The translations under genes and the position numbers were made by a program. A stretch of 28,857 nt of DNA from Chara braunii (Eukaryota > Streptophyta > Charophyceae > Charales > Characeae): contig BFEA01000222.1 in assembly GCA_003427395.1 (NCBI GenBank), positions 1,182,566-1,211,422 on the forward strand, in the 5' to 3' direction. Shown in pieces: positions 28,823 to 28,857 of this stretch. Positions within the stretch are counted from its first letter, which is position 1. Each line of letters begins with the position of its first letter. Under the pieces are notes generated by a model. That model had not been told where the DNA came from and did not search any database. It worked only from the letters and a program-made list of their open reading frames with translations.

Positions 28823-28857
28823 TGGGGGAGGGGTCCTCCCTCCCCTCCCCTCTGCAC

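Overview
This is a stretch of a large, repeat-dense eukaryotic nuclear genome. There is no bacterial-style gene packing, almost every long open frame is retroelement debris, and the one cellular gene I recognise is spread over small spliced exons. That gene is IFT172, the largest intraflagellar-transport complex-B protein. Two consecutive exons are visible on the + strand (9724-9880 and 14559-14614), with compatible splice phase across a 4.68-kb intron. IFT172 is kept only in lineages that build cilia or flagella. Together with the plant-type LINE and Ty3-like elements and initiator-Met-like primer binding sites, this suggests a streptophyte with motile sperm, for example a charophyte such as Chara. 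The organism is an inference.

Layout. 1-2450: pyrimidine-rich minisatellites and unassigned DNA. 2452-5185: a nest of repeats built around LINE endonuclease fragments. A + strand endonuclease half is split by a tRNA-derived SINE (15-bp target duplication) and by a second poly(A) retroposon (13-bp duplication). A Harbinger-like MITE (TAA duplication) lies next to it, followed by the complementary endonuclease half on the - strand. 5289-5450: a second copy of the poly(A) retroposon family. 5994-9345: a decayed LINE reverse transcriptase with a terminal zinc finger, - strand. 9724-14614: the two IFT172 exons. The intron between them holds a third retroposon copy, an in-frame tandem duplication of a Ty3 RNase H segment, and the C-terminal part of another LINE (+).

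14615-28857: no further exon is secure. A 1.47-kb LTR with a primer binding site lies at 15802-17280. It is followed by micro- and minisatellites, then a broken Ty3-like gag-pol (+, 19648-24310). Its gag zinc knuckle was split by an inverted LTR (21144-22460) of the same family as the first. A second LTR element (-, 27933 down to 24499) supplies gag, a CCHC knuckle, an aspartic protease and a tandemly repeated linker. The right edge is GC-rich DNA followed by an (ATTG)n microsatellite.

Nothing here looks like an intact autonomous element or a new molecular system. The value of the window is the datable order of nested insertions, the retroposon family with shared core and different tails, and the transposon-filled intron of a ciliary gene. 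All assignments come from reading motifs by eye, and no database search was possible.
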